From Bacillus sp. B1-b2 (GTDB taxonomy: Bacteria; Bacillota; Bacilli; Bacillales; Cytobacillaceae), in assembly GCF_009183415.1 (NCBI RefSeq), contig NZ_WEHU01000038.1, positions 1-38,248 on the forward strand: a DNA stretch of 38,248 nucleotides. The letters run 5' to 3'. The position numbers and the translations under genes were made by a program. The notes under the pieces are model-generated. The model had not been told where the DNA came from and made no database searches. It worked only from the letters and a program-made list of their open reading frames with translations. This document shows positions 8,201 to 15,809 of the stretch, in pieces (the first letter of the stretch is position 1; every line of letters begins with the position of its first letter).

Positions 8201-8981
8201 GAAAATCTAAGTATTTATCTTTTGCAAGTTGAATGATTTCTTCATCTGTAAGAGAGTCACACATTACTTCTATAATATCATCCTGTGATAATCCAGCTTT
8301 GTATATACGAAAATCAGAAAGAGAACCTTTAAAATCAGGATCAGCATTATGTTGCGATCTTCCAATATAGTTCTCACTGTAATTAGAAGTATCAGAGAAA
8401 GTTTCAAACCATCTGCGAAATCTTGCGTAAGTACCACTGGAAGTTTGACTAATAGAACCGTCTGCTACAATCTCTCCATTCACATAAATAACAGGACCAG
8501 CACTACTTAATGTACCACCTTCTGTTCCTTTTACAGACATTGCTATATGTAGCCATTCTCCTGTTGGGTATGTTCTTCCTGTATCAGCAACAATATCTCC
8601 TTCAGCAAAACAGGTACCACGTAGATTTCTTGTTAAAAACATATATGGCCCAGATGCACCTTTTCCAAAATCAAATATACGTTCCCATACATTGGTTCCT
8701 TTTTTCAAATATACCCATGTACTAATAGTAATACCAGTTTCATCGCTTACATCCTTCAATACTTGAGAAGGTAGTTTCATATAAGAGGTTCCACTATCTC
8801 CACCATAAAGGGTTAAAGCTGCTTTTCCACCTACTGATTCAATAATCGGTTTCTTTATTCCAACTGCGATTGCATTATTTTCATTTCCAGAACTATCTTT
8901 CCCAATGTTGTCCGTATCTGTGAAGTGATAATGAGCAATTATACGGTCATCAAATGAATTACTTTTATAACTCTTTTCCAT
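5226..8981 (-). CDS. Large multidomain alpha-L-arabinofuranosidase (GH51)
   Basis: Predicted to release terminal alpha-L-arabinofuranosyl residues from arabinan or arabinoxylan fragments. Domains in order over 1251 residues: a LamG/concanavalin-like domain (about 10-240), a small bacterial Ig-like domain (about 255-330), a GH51 region starting at LYGLFYEDIN with acid/base E723 in GNENWG and nucleophile E855 in VGEF, an inserted or appended jelly-roll-like segment (about 960-1130), and a terminal beta-domain. Ordinary GH51 enzymes are about 500 residues. No signal peptide, lipobox or membrane anchor is seen, which is odd for a protein with LamG-type domains. I chose the ATG at 8981 because AAAGGAG lies 7 bases before it; a TTG at 8999 is in frame but upstream of that site. 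It stands alone, with no arabinose genes adjacent. Confidence 0.87.
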   Translation of the reverse strand: MEKSYKSNSFDDRIIAHYHFTDTDNIGKDSSGNENNAIAVGIKKPIIESVGGKAALTLYGGDSGTSYMKLPSQVLKDVSDETGITISTWVYLKKGTNVWERIFDFGKGASGPYMFLTRNLRGTCFAEGDIVADTGRTYPTGEWLHIAMSVKGTEGGTLSSAGPVIYVNGEIVADGSISQTSSGTYARFRRWFETFSDTSNYSENYIGRSQHNADPDFKGSLSDFRIYKAGLSQDDIIEVMCDSLTDEEIIQLAKDKYLDFPLKIVTKDVELPTTLMGGKVSVSWESSEEAFLSNKGVVGETEESKGIILTALLQKGNAVTKKEFPLSILPKGVPSHHITIEGNKEVVDISEILYGLFYEDINNAADGGIYAELVQNRSFESFVFDTYSHQSGACGCSTGRNREPLHAWYGDIDKVEVMNNGGINEFLGVNDPDVNSHYITVKDGSTIINKGFNDSNHHCAMFIKEGDSYDFTIWAKSESGGSISLQLQDSEGNSISDTVSIEVDGGNKWKKYGVDEEIILTGTKTALGQLLLSFNGYISIDMVSLMPKDVWGATEEERSQTAHTNYKGNPNYRLRKDLVQALVDLHPTFLRFPGGCISEGSYIWDNVYEWKDSVGNVELRKENFNVWGYMMTMGLGYMEYFQLAEDLNATPLPVMACGVLCQARSDYVNPAGGELRDYYVKSFTDLIEFAISTDFEGNEWAALRRDMGHAAPFDLHYLGVGNENWGTEFYANFEYFKTEIDEYMDRHYPGYELHIISTVGAQADDDAYQEGWKFLSGNMQGSATVNFTDGKKETEETVTWYEKQSNYMDTIADEHYYRSNEYLLNNADRYNYYYRAYHPDGSLNERETSKVFVGEFASTDKNTLAGAIAEAAIMTSFERNSDVVRLAAYAPLFNKVLTDGTYRWTPDLIWFDDETVWFTPNYYVQQLFGKYLGTKLVDTQFSTYQKGVLTNHTPRGGVEIGAGNAEIHVKSLQVIDNVSGTVLFEQNFTSPLHSEWTAIPGSVGYILDPEKGLILSAQEEGLNGLYIRNESWSNYTVKVEATKVAGDDGFYIGVGLTDITPEKKDVIEYAIGYNGNATGIKVFKKGIEAYRLGDYSSSTAAGNLRAASYEELKDDTVYTITVNYGGETNDRLVCSYTDGETTSKVLDYKLEAYNDDIYHSVTTDDQHVYVKLVNADSFEKTTELKLKDFQLAEVGKLITVTGEESLLSVPNINKKNAELIIPSESTIKVEDNRIVYTLAANSVNVMIFDKE

Positions 8982-9081
8982 TTCAAATCTCCTTTTCAAC
9001 TGGATATAATAAGTATATTCTTGCTAAAACATCAACTTGTACGCACATATATTAAAAAATATACTACATGTACTTATAACT

Positions 9082-9110
9082 ATTATAATCGCTTACATCT
9101 TTTTTTCCAA
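9082..9110 (-). promoter_or_regulatory. SigA-like promoter of the GH51 gene with overlapping cre-like site
   Basis: On the minus strand, TTGGAA (9105-9110), a 17-base spacer and a perfect TATAAT (9082-9087) form a good SigA promoter. TGTAAGCGATTATA at 9084-9097 matches the catabolite-responsive element TGWAANCGNTNWCA at 13 of 14 positions and overlaps the spacer and -10. CcpA repression is the likely consequence (inference). Confidence 0.6.
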
Positions 9111-9216
9111 TAACTTTCCTTACGATTAAAGAAGTTATTTATTCACTTTTATGCATGGAACAATTATTTATTTATTTTTCTGATATTCTAGATCTAACTT
9201 AGACTAATTCGTAACT

Positions 9217-10155
9217 TTACATCGAATCATAGTGCTTTAACAACTCTCTCATTCTATTTTGAATAGCTGTTTTTAGAGGTTCAGGCTTTATACACCGAAC
9301 ATAAGAACCAAACCTCCCGATATAATCTGCAATAAATGATTCTTCCCTAGGGTGGTAAAAACCCCTAATGACCGTCTTATCTGCTATTTCAATTTTCATA
9401 GAAGGATAATTTTCTTTGTAATAAATATCTATAGCTTCAGGAGCAATTTCTACTTCAAAAGGGATAGGTTTATCTGTGGTGAAAGAAGTAGTAAACGTAC
9501 TTATTAGTTCTTCTAAAGAATACTTTTCTAGGTTTAGCCGTTCTTCTATATGAATAATTCGATCACATCGGAAAACTCTGTATTTATTCGTTTTGTGTTC
9601 CCTACCCGCTACATACCATTGACCAAATTTAGCTGAAATTCTAAAGAACTGTATAAGATATCTTTTTTTCTCTTCCTTTTTCTCGTACAAAATCTCCATA
9701 ACATTTTCATCAAGAATACTTTCTAAAATTTTATCCAAAAATTCACTTTCATAATGATGGTGATTCCCTTCTAATTGAAGAACTTCTCTCATTCTATGAA
9801 TCTTTTTTACTTGGTTTGGAGACAAACAATTTTCAAATTTCTCATTTAATTTAGCTACACTTAAATGAAAGGGAGTGGATTGATAAAATCCTAATGTTAA
9901 CATCGCAAAATATAATGCATACATTTCGTCTAAAGAAAAAATAATGGGAGATAGCATTTTATTTTTTAGAATTTTATAACTACCGTACCTCCCTTTTTCT
10001 GAATAAATAGGCATGCCTAACTGTTCTAATGATTGTACATCACGAAGAGCAGTACTTTTAGAAATTTGATATTCATTCATCAGATCGCGTAATTGAAAGG
10101 CATCTCGATTATTTAAAAACATTAACATGTCATTAATTCTCTCTGTTTTTTTCAT
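9217..10155 (-). CDS. YafY-type transcriptional regulator with WYL domain
   Basis: A DNA-binding regulator of 312 residues. The N-terminus (about 5-60) is a winged HTH of the HTH_11 type (the stretch QLRDLMNEYQISKSTALRDV and the wing GRYGSYKI). A linker domain follows, then a WYL domain at about 150-215 (GQWYVAGREHKTNKYRVF, CDRI) and a C-terminal extension. WYL domains bind small ligands or nucleic acids. It is divergent from the VOC-protein gene at 10273 with 117 bases between, the common arrangement for a regulator and its target. Confidence 0.88.
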   Translation of the reverse strand: MKKTERINDMLMFLNNRDAFQLRDLMNEYQISKSTALRDVQSLEQLGMPIYSEKGRYGSYKILKNKMLSPIIFSLDEMYALYFAMLTLGFYQSTPFHLSVAKLNEKFENCLSPNQVKKIHRMREVLQLEGNHHHYESEFLDKILESILDENVMEILYEKKEEKKRYLIQFFRISAKFGQWYVAGREHKTNKYRVFRCDRIIHIEERLNLEKYSLEELISTFTTSFTTDKPIPFEVEIAPEAIDIYYKENYPSMKIEIADKTVIRGFYHPREESFIADYIGRFGSYVRCIKPEPLKTAIQNRMRELLKHYDSM

Positions 10156-10272
10156 AGAAACTTCTCCTTTAATGGTGTCATGTTTTGATACTATTATTCT
10201 CTATACTAAAAGTAATGATAGGAGATCACAATAAATGAAATTATCAAATCTATATTTAAAGGAGTAATTAAC

Positions 10273-10722
10273 ATGAGTAGTACACTGGAGATAGCTATTT
10301 TTTTATCGATGAATGGAAGAGCGGATGAGGCAATTGCCTTTTATAAGAGGCATTTACATGCGAAGGAATTAATGAGAGTAACGTACCTAGAAATGGCTAA
10401 AGTAGATGATTCTATCCTACTTACAGCTGAAAATAAGAATTTTATTTCTCATTCTGTTTTACTAATTGGTCGTACAAAGGTGATGATAGCGGAGGAAAAC
10501 ATGAATGTTAGTGAAGGATTTGTAATTGGTAATAATTTTTCTTTATGTATTCAAAGTGCTGTAGAGAACGAAATAAGACAATTTTATGAGAACCTACTCA
10601 CTGATTCTAGAGTAAGTATCATTCTTCCTTTAGCTGCAAATAGTTTTAGTCCTGCTTATGGTATTTTGGAAGATCCATTTGGCGTGCAAATTCAATTTAT
10701 GTATGATAAGCGATTACGCTAG
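10273..10722 (+). CDS. VOC-superfamily (PhnB-like) protein
   Basis: A 149-residue protein of the vicinal-oxygen-chelate fold, closest in look to PhnB-like proteins (an AIAFYK block near residue 20 and a C-terminal AYGILEDPFGVQIQF block, the usual DPFGxxW strand). The catalytic role is unknown; relatives include glyoxalases and resistance proteins. AAAGGAG lies 9 bases before the ATG. It is divergent from the WYL regulator and followed by a terminator, so it is probably a single-gene unit under that regulator. Confidence 0.85.
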   Translation: MSSTLEIAIFLSMNGRADEAIAFYKRHLHAKELMRVTYLEMAKVDDSILLTAENKNFISHSVLLIGRTKVMIAEENMNVSEGFVIGNNFSLCIQSAVENEIRQFYENLLTDSRVSIILPLAANSFSPAYGILEDPFGVQIQFMYDKRLR

Positions 10723-10745
10723 GTTTCTATCATTTACGACTAAAA

Positions 10746-10771
10746 GAGCTATCGATAATGATAGCTCCTTT
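10746..10771 (+). terminator. Terminator after the PhnB-like gene
   Basis: An 8-bp perfect stem (GAGCTATC and GATAGCTC, 6-base loop) is followed by CTTTTG on the plus strand, 24 bases after the stop. Confidence 0.8.
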
Positions 10772-10844
10772 TGTCATGATTCACTCAATTATTTAAAAAA
10801 ATTGTACTTTAGTATTTTTTCTATACTCTGCTGAATAAGGGGGG

Positions 10845-10957
10845 CTGATTTCCGTTACAGGGCTCGCGCTGAGCCGAGGTCTGCTTACAATGCCTGCAGG
10901 GTCTCTGCTTGTCTCTCAGATCCCATAGAAGTCTCGCCCTTTCCTCTACAATCATCT
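10845..10957 (-). repeat. Dispersed Bacillaceae-type intergenic repeat, copy 2
   Basis: Read on the minus strand this copy begins AGATGATTGTAGAGGAAAGG and ends CCTGTAACGGAAATCAG, like the copy at 918-1045. The middle is more GC-rich, with GACCCTGCAGGC and CTCGGCTCAGCGCGAGC able to fold. It fills most of the 301-base gap between the two VOC genes; nothing else is seen there. Confidence 0.7.
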
Positions 10958-11023
10958 GCATGTAAATTATATTTTATCTTTCTAAATCACTTTTTCAAAA
11001 ATCTAAGTCAATACTGTTCCAAC

Positions 11024-11407
11024 TCAATCAATAGAAGTACAAATTTCAATAAAGTGCCCATCTGGATCGGCTACGTATGCTACGGTTTGTCCCCATGGCT
11101 TTGTTACGGGTTCTTTTATGATTGGAACTCCTTTGCTACGTAGTTCTTCGATGGTTGTAGCAACATCTTCTACCACAAATCCAACTTCAAATGTTTGAGA
11201 AGAACTAACTTCATTGCTAACAGACAATCCTGTTATTTCTGTAACGTCTTGACGTGTATTAATAGATAAAGTAATGGCACCTGTATCAAATTCTACATAT
11301 GATCCTTGTTGCATTTTAATAGGTAACCCAAGGATTTTATGATAAAAATTCATTGTTTTATCAAAATCATTTACATATAAAATGACATATTTCATTTTAA
11401 TATTCAT
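11024..11407 (-). CDS. VOC-family protein (glyoxalase/bleomycin-resistance type)
   Basis: A 127-residue single VOC unit pair: MKYVILYVNDFDKTMNFYHK at the start, and the C-terminal PWGQTVAYVADPDGHFIEI block with the metal-ligand Glu near the end. Family members act as glyoxalases, dioxygenases or drug-binding proteins; the specific role cannot be told. It lies 37 bases downstream of the GNAT gene on the same strand and probably shares its transcript. Confidence 0.87.
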   Translation of the reverse strand: MNIKMKYVILYVNDFDKTMNFYHKILGLPIKMQQGSYVEFDTGAITLSINTRQDVTEITGLSVSNEVSSSQTFEVGFVVEDVATTIEELRSKGVPIIKEPVTKPWGQTVAYVADPDGHFIEICTSID

Positions 11408-11444
11408 TTTTACACCAGTCCTTTATCTAGTAAAGTCTTTTTTG

Positions 11445-12308
11445 TTATCCATAAGCCTGTGCAGCAATTGCATACAAGTGATTATTGCGAATAGGAAAAG
11501 AACTTTTCGTTTTAACCATGATGGGTGGTTCATTCACTAGATGAAAGTCATGTTGTAATAATTTTTCTTTTAAGATCGTTTGACCTTCAAGTAAATCTAT
11601 CCTTAGACTACCGCCTGCTTTAGAAGCAATTTTTTGCACGAGTTCCCATGCAAGCTGATCTGACGTTGCCACAATTGGTCCAATGACAAGATGAGTAGGT
11701 TGTTGAACCGCGAATGCATAGCCCTCTATGCATCCTTCTGAACTTTTTACTACCACTGCAAGACTTGATTGCTTAAATCTATTCAATAGGAATGAACTGC
11801 GGAAATCACCAAAAGCCTTCTCATCAAACTCTATTATCTTCTGGAAATCCTCCTGGTTCATTACTTGTATGTTCCATTTATTATCCTCATTCTCTACTTG
11901 TTTACTAAAGTAAGGACATACAAGCTTTGATACATAACTATACTCCTTAAATCTAAGCTTCTGATAAACTGATAGTCCTTCCTCTGTCGCTATTAACATA
12001 ATCGTCGTTCCATCTGATACTTGATTCATACAGGTTTGAACTAATCCCTTCGCAAGCCCTAGCCCACGATATTCTGGATGTACAATCACCATTCCAATGG
12101 ATGCAAGTCTCGTTTCGTAAGGAATAATAGCCGCACAAGCTATAACTGTATTCTCCTTTGTTACATAACCAAATACTTTACCAGATGATAATAATGTTTT
12201 TACTTCTTTCTCATCATATTCCCAGCCAACAGTGGTAGATAATGTGATTAAGTCTTTAATATGTGATTCTTGGATTTTAATGAGTTCTAAGAAAGCTTTC
12301 TGTTTCAC
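11445..12308 (-). CDS. GNAT-family N-acetyltransferase, double domain
   Basis: A 287-residue protein with an N-terminal GNAT domain (acetyl-CoA site around VHPEYRGLGLAKGLV) and a C-terminal half resembling the acetyltransferase_18 type, starting near RSSFLLNRF. The acceptor is unknown. The start is GTG with AAAGGAG upstream; this gives the usual N-terminus. The VOC gene follows 37 bases downstream. Confidence 0.88.
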   Translation of the reverse strand: MKQKAFLELIKIQESHIKDLITLSTTVGWEYDEKEVKTLLSSGKVFGYVTKENTVIACAAIIPYETRLASIGMVIVHPEYRGLGLAKGLVQTCMNQVSDGTTIMLIATEEGLSVYQKLRFKEYSYVSKLVCPYFSKQVENEDNKWNIQVMNQEDFQKIIEFDEKAFGDFRSSFLLNRFKQSSLAVVVKSSEGCIEGYAFAVQQPTHLVIGPIVATSDQLAWELVQKIASKAGGSLRIDLLEGQTILKEKLLQHDFHLVNEPPIMVKTKSSFPIRNNHLYAIAAQAYG

Positions 12309-12387
12309 CCTGTTCTCCTTTTTCTAGAATTTTAAGATAATTCTATCATAAGAAATGCAGGTTTACATGCTTTCTTGTTTCTCCTAC

Positions 12388-12765
12388 TTAATTACCTTTC
12401 TCTGGCTGAACCTCTGTGTGTAAAGCTTTAAAAAACTGTTGAATATTCGTATAGCTTGTTCCAAAATCCCCTAAAAATCCATCTTTGGAGCAATAAACAT
12501 CAATTGCAGATTGCATACCAGTCATTTTGAAAACAGTAATAATCATTAAACTTGATCCTTTGCTTACAACGATCTCCCCACGTTCCGGATCAACCTTTTT
12601 CAGTTTCCACTTTGGTAACTTTTGCTTAATAGTTTGTTGAACAATTTCTATCATTTTGTCGCGAGTTTTTCTATAATATCGTGTCTTTAATTCTGGAACC
12701 TTTGGGTTTTCTTTTGTTTCTTCAAAACTTTTAATAATGCCAACTAACACATGAGATAATGCCAA
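12388..12765 (-). CDS. Unrecognised small cytosolic protein
   Basis: A 125-residue protein without signal peptide or membrane segments. It has a basic N-terminal third (KTRYYRKTRDK), then a beta-rich part (RGEIVVSKG, LMIITVF). It faintly resembles DUF1499-like proteins, but I do not assert that. The start is TTG with GGGGAGG 9 bases before it. The reading frame, ribosome site and even codon use support a real gene. It is a single minus-strand gene. Confidence 0.7.
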   Translation of the reverse strand: MALSHVLVGIIKSFEETKENPKVPELKTRYYRKTRDKMIEIVQQTIKQKLPKWKLKKVDPERGEIVVSKGSSLMIITVFKMTGMQSAIDVYCSKDGFLGDFGTSYTNIQQFFKALHTEVQPEKGN

Positions 12766-12886
12766 TGTAATATCCTCCCCTGTCTATATCCCTTTATCAC
12801 TAATCCGATTAATGTAAGAGCTTTCTTATCTAGTTTTCATTATACTCTATAACTATCCTATTGAAAAATAGAAATGCATAGACAAA

Positions 12887-12920
12887 TGAAAAAAGCCATC
12901 CACTTAAGTGACTGACTTTC
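12887..12920 (-). terminator. Terminator after the amidase gene
   Basis: On the minus strand, AAGTCAGTCACTT pairs with AAGTGGATGGCTT (one G-A mismatch, G-U pairs) and is followed by TTTTTC. It lies 17 bases after the amidase stop. Confidence 0.7.
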
Positions 12921-12936
12921 TTTTATAACTATTCTA

Positions 12937-14364
12937 CTAAAGAACTGGCGGTACTCTCTTCAGCGTATGTTGTTCATAGGAATAGGCCATTTCTATTAAA
13001 AGAGGCTCACTATAAGCAAGTCCTGTAAAGGTTATTCCCATTGGTTTTCCTTGCTCTGTGTATCCAGCTGGAACAGTAACAGACGGATAACCTGCTTTTG
13101 CTGGCATTTCACAACCTAGATATTTTGCAAATAATAATGCATCTAAATCATGTTCTTGAAAGGTTACATTTAGCCCTTCCGTAGCAGAATATTGAATATC
13201 CTTTGCACGATGCTCTAAATAAGTAGCATCATTCAAATCACCACTTAATGTTTCACAATGCTCCAAAATGGTTTGACCATATTTTACTAGATCGGTATGC
13301 TCCTTGTTAAAGGCAATTACTTCATTAAGTGAATGCACAGGAACCTCACTCGACATATTACCTAAGTACTTGTTAATACCATATTTAAATTCGTGAAACA
13401 TAACGATAGATTCATATTCTTGTTTTGGAATGATTACATCTATTATTATTGCACCTTGATTCTTTAATAGATCAATGGACTGTTGAAAAATAGCGGCTTC
13501 TTCTTGATTTTCTGGTAAAAAGGAATAATCTACTCCGATTTTCTTTCCTTTTAATCCATCCTGCTTTAAAAAGGAAGTATAATCCCGTGGCTGATTGGCA
13601 CTTCCTAATGTTGTTTCATCCTCTGTATCTACACCTGCTATTACACTCAGTAAGATAGCGGCATCTTTTACACTTCGAGTCATTGGTCCAGCAATGTCTT
13701 GACTATGAGCAAGCGGGATAATACCAGTACGACTAACAAGACCAATAGTCGGTTTTATCCCAACAAGAGAATTACTACTTGCTGGACTTAGGATAGAACC
13801 TGATGTCTCTGTTCCAATTCCTGCTACAGCTAAATTGGCGGCAATACTTGCACCAGTTCCAGAACTCGAACCACCAACATCCCATACACCAGGACCATAT
13901 GGATTCATTACCTGTCCACCTAGTGAGCTATATCCATTAGGCATGTTTAATTCTGTTATAAAATTAGCAAACTCAGATAAATTCGCTTTCCCTAAAATTA
14001 CTGCACCAGCATCTCTCAGTTTCTTTACAATAAATGCATCCTCTTGCGCATAGTTTTGCTCTAAAGCAATGGAACCAGCAGTTGTTGCCATTTTATCATG
14101 TGTATCAATATTATCCTTGATAATAACAGGGATACCATAAAGTGGCCCTACTTGACTAGTATGTTTTCTTTTTTTATCCAATTCCTCTGCTATGCTTAAA
14201 GCATCTGGATTTATAACTCTTATCGCGTTCAATGTATTATCGTATGCTTTCATGCGATCTAAGTATAGCTTCGTTAGCTCAACAGATGTAATCTCTCCAT
14301 TATGTAAAGCTTCCTGCAGTTCACTAATAGTGATTTCTTCTATGTTTTCCTTGTATTTACTCAT
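12937..14364 (-). CDS. Amidase-signature family hydrolase
   Basis: A 475-residue member of the amidase signature family, which hydrolyses amide bonds with a Ser-cisSer-Lys triad. The Lys is in PVIIKDNIDT, and the glycine/serine-rich block GGSSSGTGASIAANLA followed by GTETSGSI supplies the two serines. It resembles peptide-amidase or GatA-like stand-alone amidases; no gatB or gatC is adjacent, so it is not the tRNA amidotransferase subunit. No signal peptide, so cytosolic. GGGGGAG lies 8 bases before the ATG. Substrate unknown. Confidence 0.9.
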   Translation of the reverse strand: MSKYKENIEEITISELQEALHNGEITSVELTKLYLDRMKAYDNTLNAIRVINPDALSIAEELDKKRKHTSQVGPLYGIPVIIKDNIDTHDKMATTAGSIALEQNYAQEDAFIVKKLRDAGAVILGKANLSEFANFITELNMPNGYSSLGGQVMNPYGPGVWDVGGSSSGTGASIAANLAVAGIGTETSGSILSPASSNSLVGIKPTIGLVSRTGIIPLAHSQDIAGPMTRSVKDAAILLSVIAGVDTEDETTLGSANQPRDYTSFLKQDGLKGKKIGVDYSFLPENQEEAAIFQQSIDLLKNQGAIIIDVIIPKQEYESIVMFHEFKYGINKYLGNMSSEVPVHSLNEVIAFNKEHTDLVKYGQTILEHCETLSGDLNDATYLEHRAKDIQYSATEGLNVTFQEHDLDALLFAKYLGCEMPAKAGYPSVTVPAGYTEQGKPMGITFTGLAYSEPLLIEMAYSYEQHTLKRVPPVL

Positions 14365-14486
14365 TACGCTCTCCCCCTATTCTTAATTTTAGTATAACTT
14401 GTTTGAATAACGGATAGAATAATTTTTTCTCTAGTTGAAATTTTTAGATATAATATGATTAGTACTAGTTTTGAAGGGAGTCAGAG

Positions 14487-14948
14487 ATGGATATTCAATT
14501 TCTACCAATTACACAATACCAAGCTGAACAAATAGCTTATCAATGGCATTATAAGGGCATTTATGCTTTTTATAATATGGAAGCAGATGAAGAGGATTTA
14601 GCAGAATTTATTAACCCTCTTACAAGAGGAGCTGTTTTTGCAGCAATAAGTAACCAGGAGCTTATCGGATTTATTAGTGTAGACATACATACAGTTGTAC
14701 AAATAGAAATTGGCTTGGGATTACGTCCAGATCTGACTGGACAAGGTTATGGAGTAGTCTTTCTATCCCAAGCACTGAATTATATGAAAAGCAAATTCTC
14801 TCCTAGCATTATTTCTCTAGCAGTAGCCACTTTTAATAAAAGAGCCATTTCTCTATATAAAAAAATAGGATTTATAGAAGATACTACTTTTATGCAGCAT
14901 ACAAATGGCGGAGAATATGAATTTGTAAACATGAAATATGTATGTTAA
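14487..14948 (+). CDS. GNAT-family N-acetyltransferase (RimI-like)
   Basis: A 153-residue single GNAT domain. The acetyl-CoA loop region is LRPDLTGQGYGVVFL, and the C-terminal FNKRAISLYKKIGF block is typical of RimI-like enzymes. The acceptor is unknown. An AAGGGAG site precedes the ATG. It converges on the MBL hydrolase gene with 21 bases between. Confidence 0.9.
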   Translation: MDIQFLPITQYQAEQIAYQWHYKGIYAFYNMEADEEDLAEFINPLTRGAVFAAISNQELIGFISVDIHTVVQIEIGLGLRPDLTGQGYGVVFLSQALNYMKSKFSPSIISLAVATFNKRAISLYKKIGFIEDTTFMQHTNGGEYEFVNMKYVC

Positions 14949-14969
14949 TAGAAGAGACCCTTTATCGTT

Positions 14970-15704
14970 CTATTCTATTTTCACTTTAAGTCCAGATTTT
15001 ACTATCTGAATTGGCCCATTATAGTAAGTTTTTGCTTCTTTTACTAAGTTTTCATGTATTCCATAATGAGGGAGATGGGTTAAATAAAGGTGTTTGACAC
15101 CTGATTCTTGAGCTAATTTCCCAGCTTGCTCACCAGTCAAATGCCCTTTTATCAGTCCTTCTTGTTCTTTATATATACTTGCTTCACTTATGAGAACATC
15201 AGCTCCACTCGCAAAGCTTACTAATTGCTCGTTCCACTCTGTATCTGCTGTATAAACAATGGCGGAATGAAGTGTTTGAAATTTCATAGCCAAACAGTAT
15301 ACTGGATGAGTCGTTTCACAAAAGGTAATTGTAAACGGTCCTATTTTTGTTGTATAGTCTGCAGTAATTTCTATGCCCTTTGTGTATTGTTCAAAATCTA
15401 GTTCCATGAATTTTGAGTCTTTACTGTGACCATATATAGGCAGTATTTCATGACGATTACCTAATTGACTCTGAACTAACATAGCATATTGCAAACACCC
15501 AATATCAGCCACATGATCATGATGGTAATGTGATAGAATGCAGGCATCTAAGCTACTCCAAGGTATATGTTCTTGTAGCTTGGAAAGCACTCCACTTCCA
15601 CAGTCTACAAGTAAAGTAAAGCCTTCCTCCTCTATTAAAAAAGAAGAAGTAGCACTATTTACTCCTGGAAATCCTCCATATTCCCCTAAAAAGATTATCC
15701 TCAT
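14970..15704 (-). CDS. MBL-fold metal-dependent hydrolase (YhfI-like)
   Basis: A metallo-beta-lactamase-fold hydrolase of the RNase Z-like branch. From the ATG at 15704 it has 244 residues, the length of B. subtilis YhfI. The metal motif is H59-x-H61-x-D63-H64 (SHYHHDH); further ligands are likely in TTHP, TADTEW and LTHLPHYG. A GTG 30 bases upstream is in frame but gives an atypical N-terminus, and a GGGA-rich ribosome site lies before the ATG. Substrate not established for the family in Bacillus. Confidence 0.88.
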   Translation of the reverse strand: MRIIFLGEYGGFPGVNSATSSFLIEEEGFTLLVDCGSGVLSKLQEHIPWSSLDACILSHYHHDHVADIGCLQYAMLVQSQLGNRHEILPIYGHSKDSKFMELDFEQYTKGIEITADYTTKIGPFTITFCETTHPVYCLAMKFQTLHSAIVYTADTEWNEQLVSFASGADVLISEASIYKEQEGLIKGHLTGEQAGKLAQESGVKHLYLTHLPHYGIHENLVKEAKTYYNGPIQIVKSGLKVKIE

Positions 15705-15773
15705 CGTAATCTCTTCCCTTCTATTAAAAGTCACATAACCATTATGATATTATTTGAGTAAATACATATCTAT

Positions 15774-15799
15774 AGGATGGAATACTTCTATCCCATCCT
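15774..15799 (-). terminator. Possible weak terminator after the isoprenoid-synthase gene
   Basis: AGGATGG and CCATCCT form a 7-bp stem with a 12-base loop, 11 bases after the stop on the minus strand. There is no clear T-tract, so function is uncertain. Confidence 0.35.
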
Positions 15800-15809
15800 C
15801 CCTCTACTC

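Noticed and set aside
12937-14364. GatA subunit of the tRNA amidotransferase
   Set aside because: There is no gatC or gatB beside it, and the sequence looks like a stand-alone amidase.
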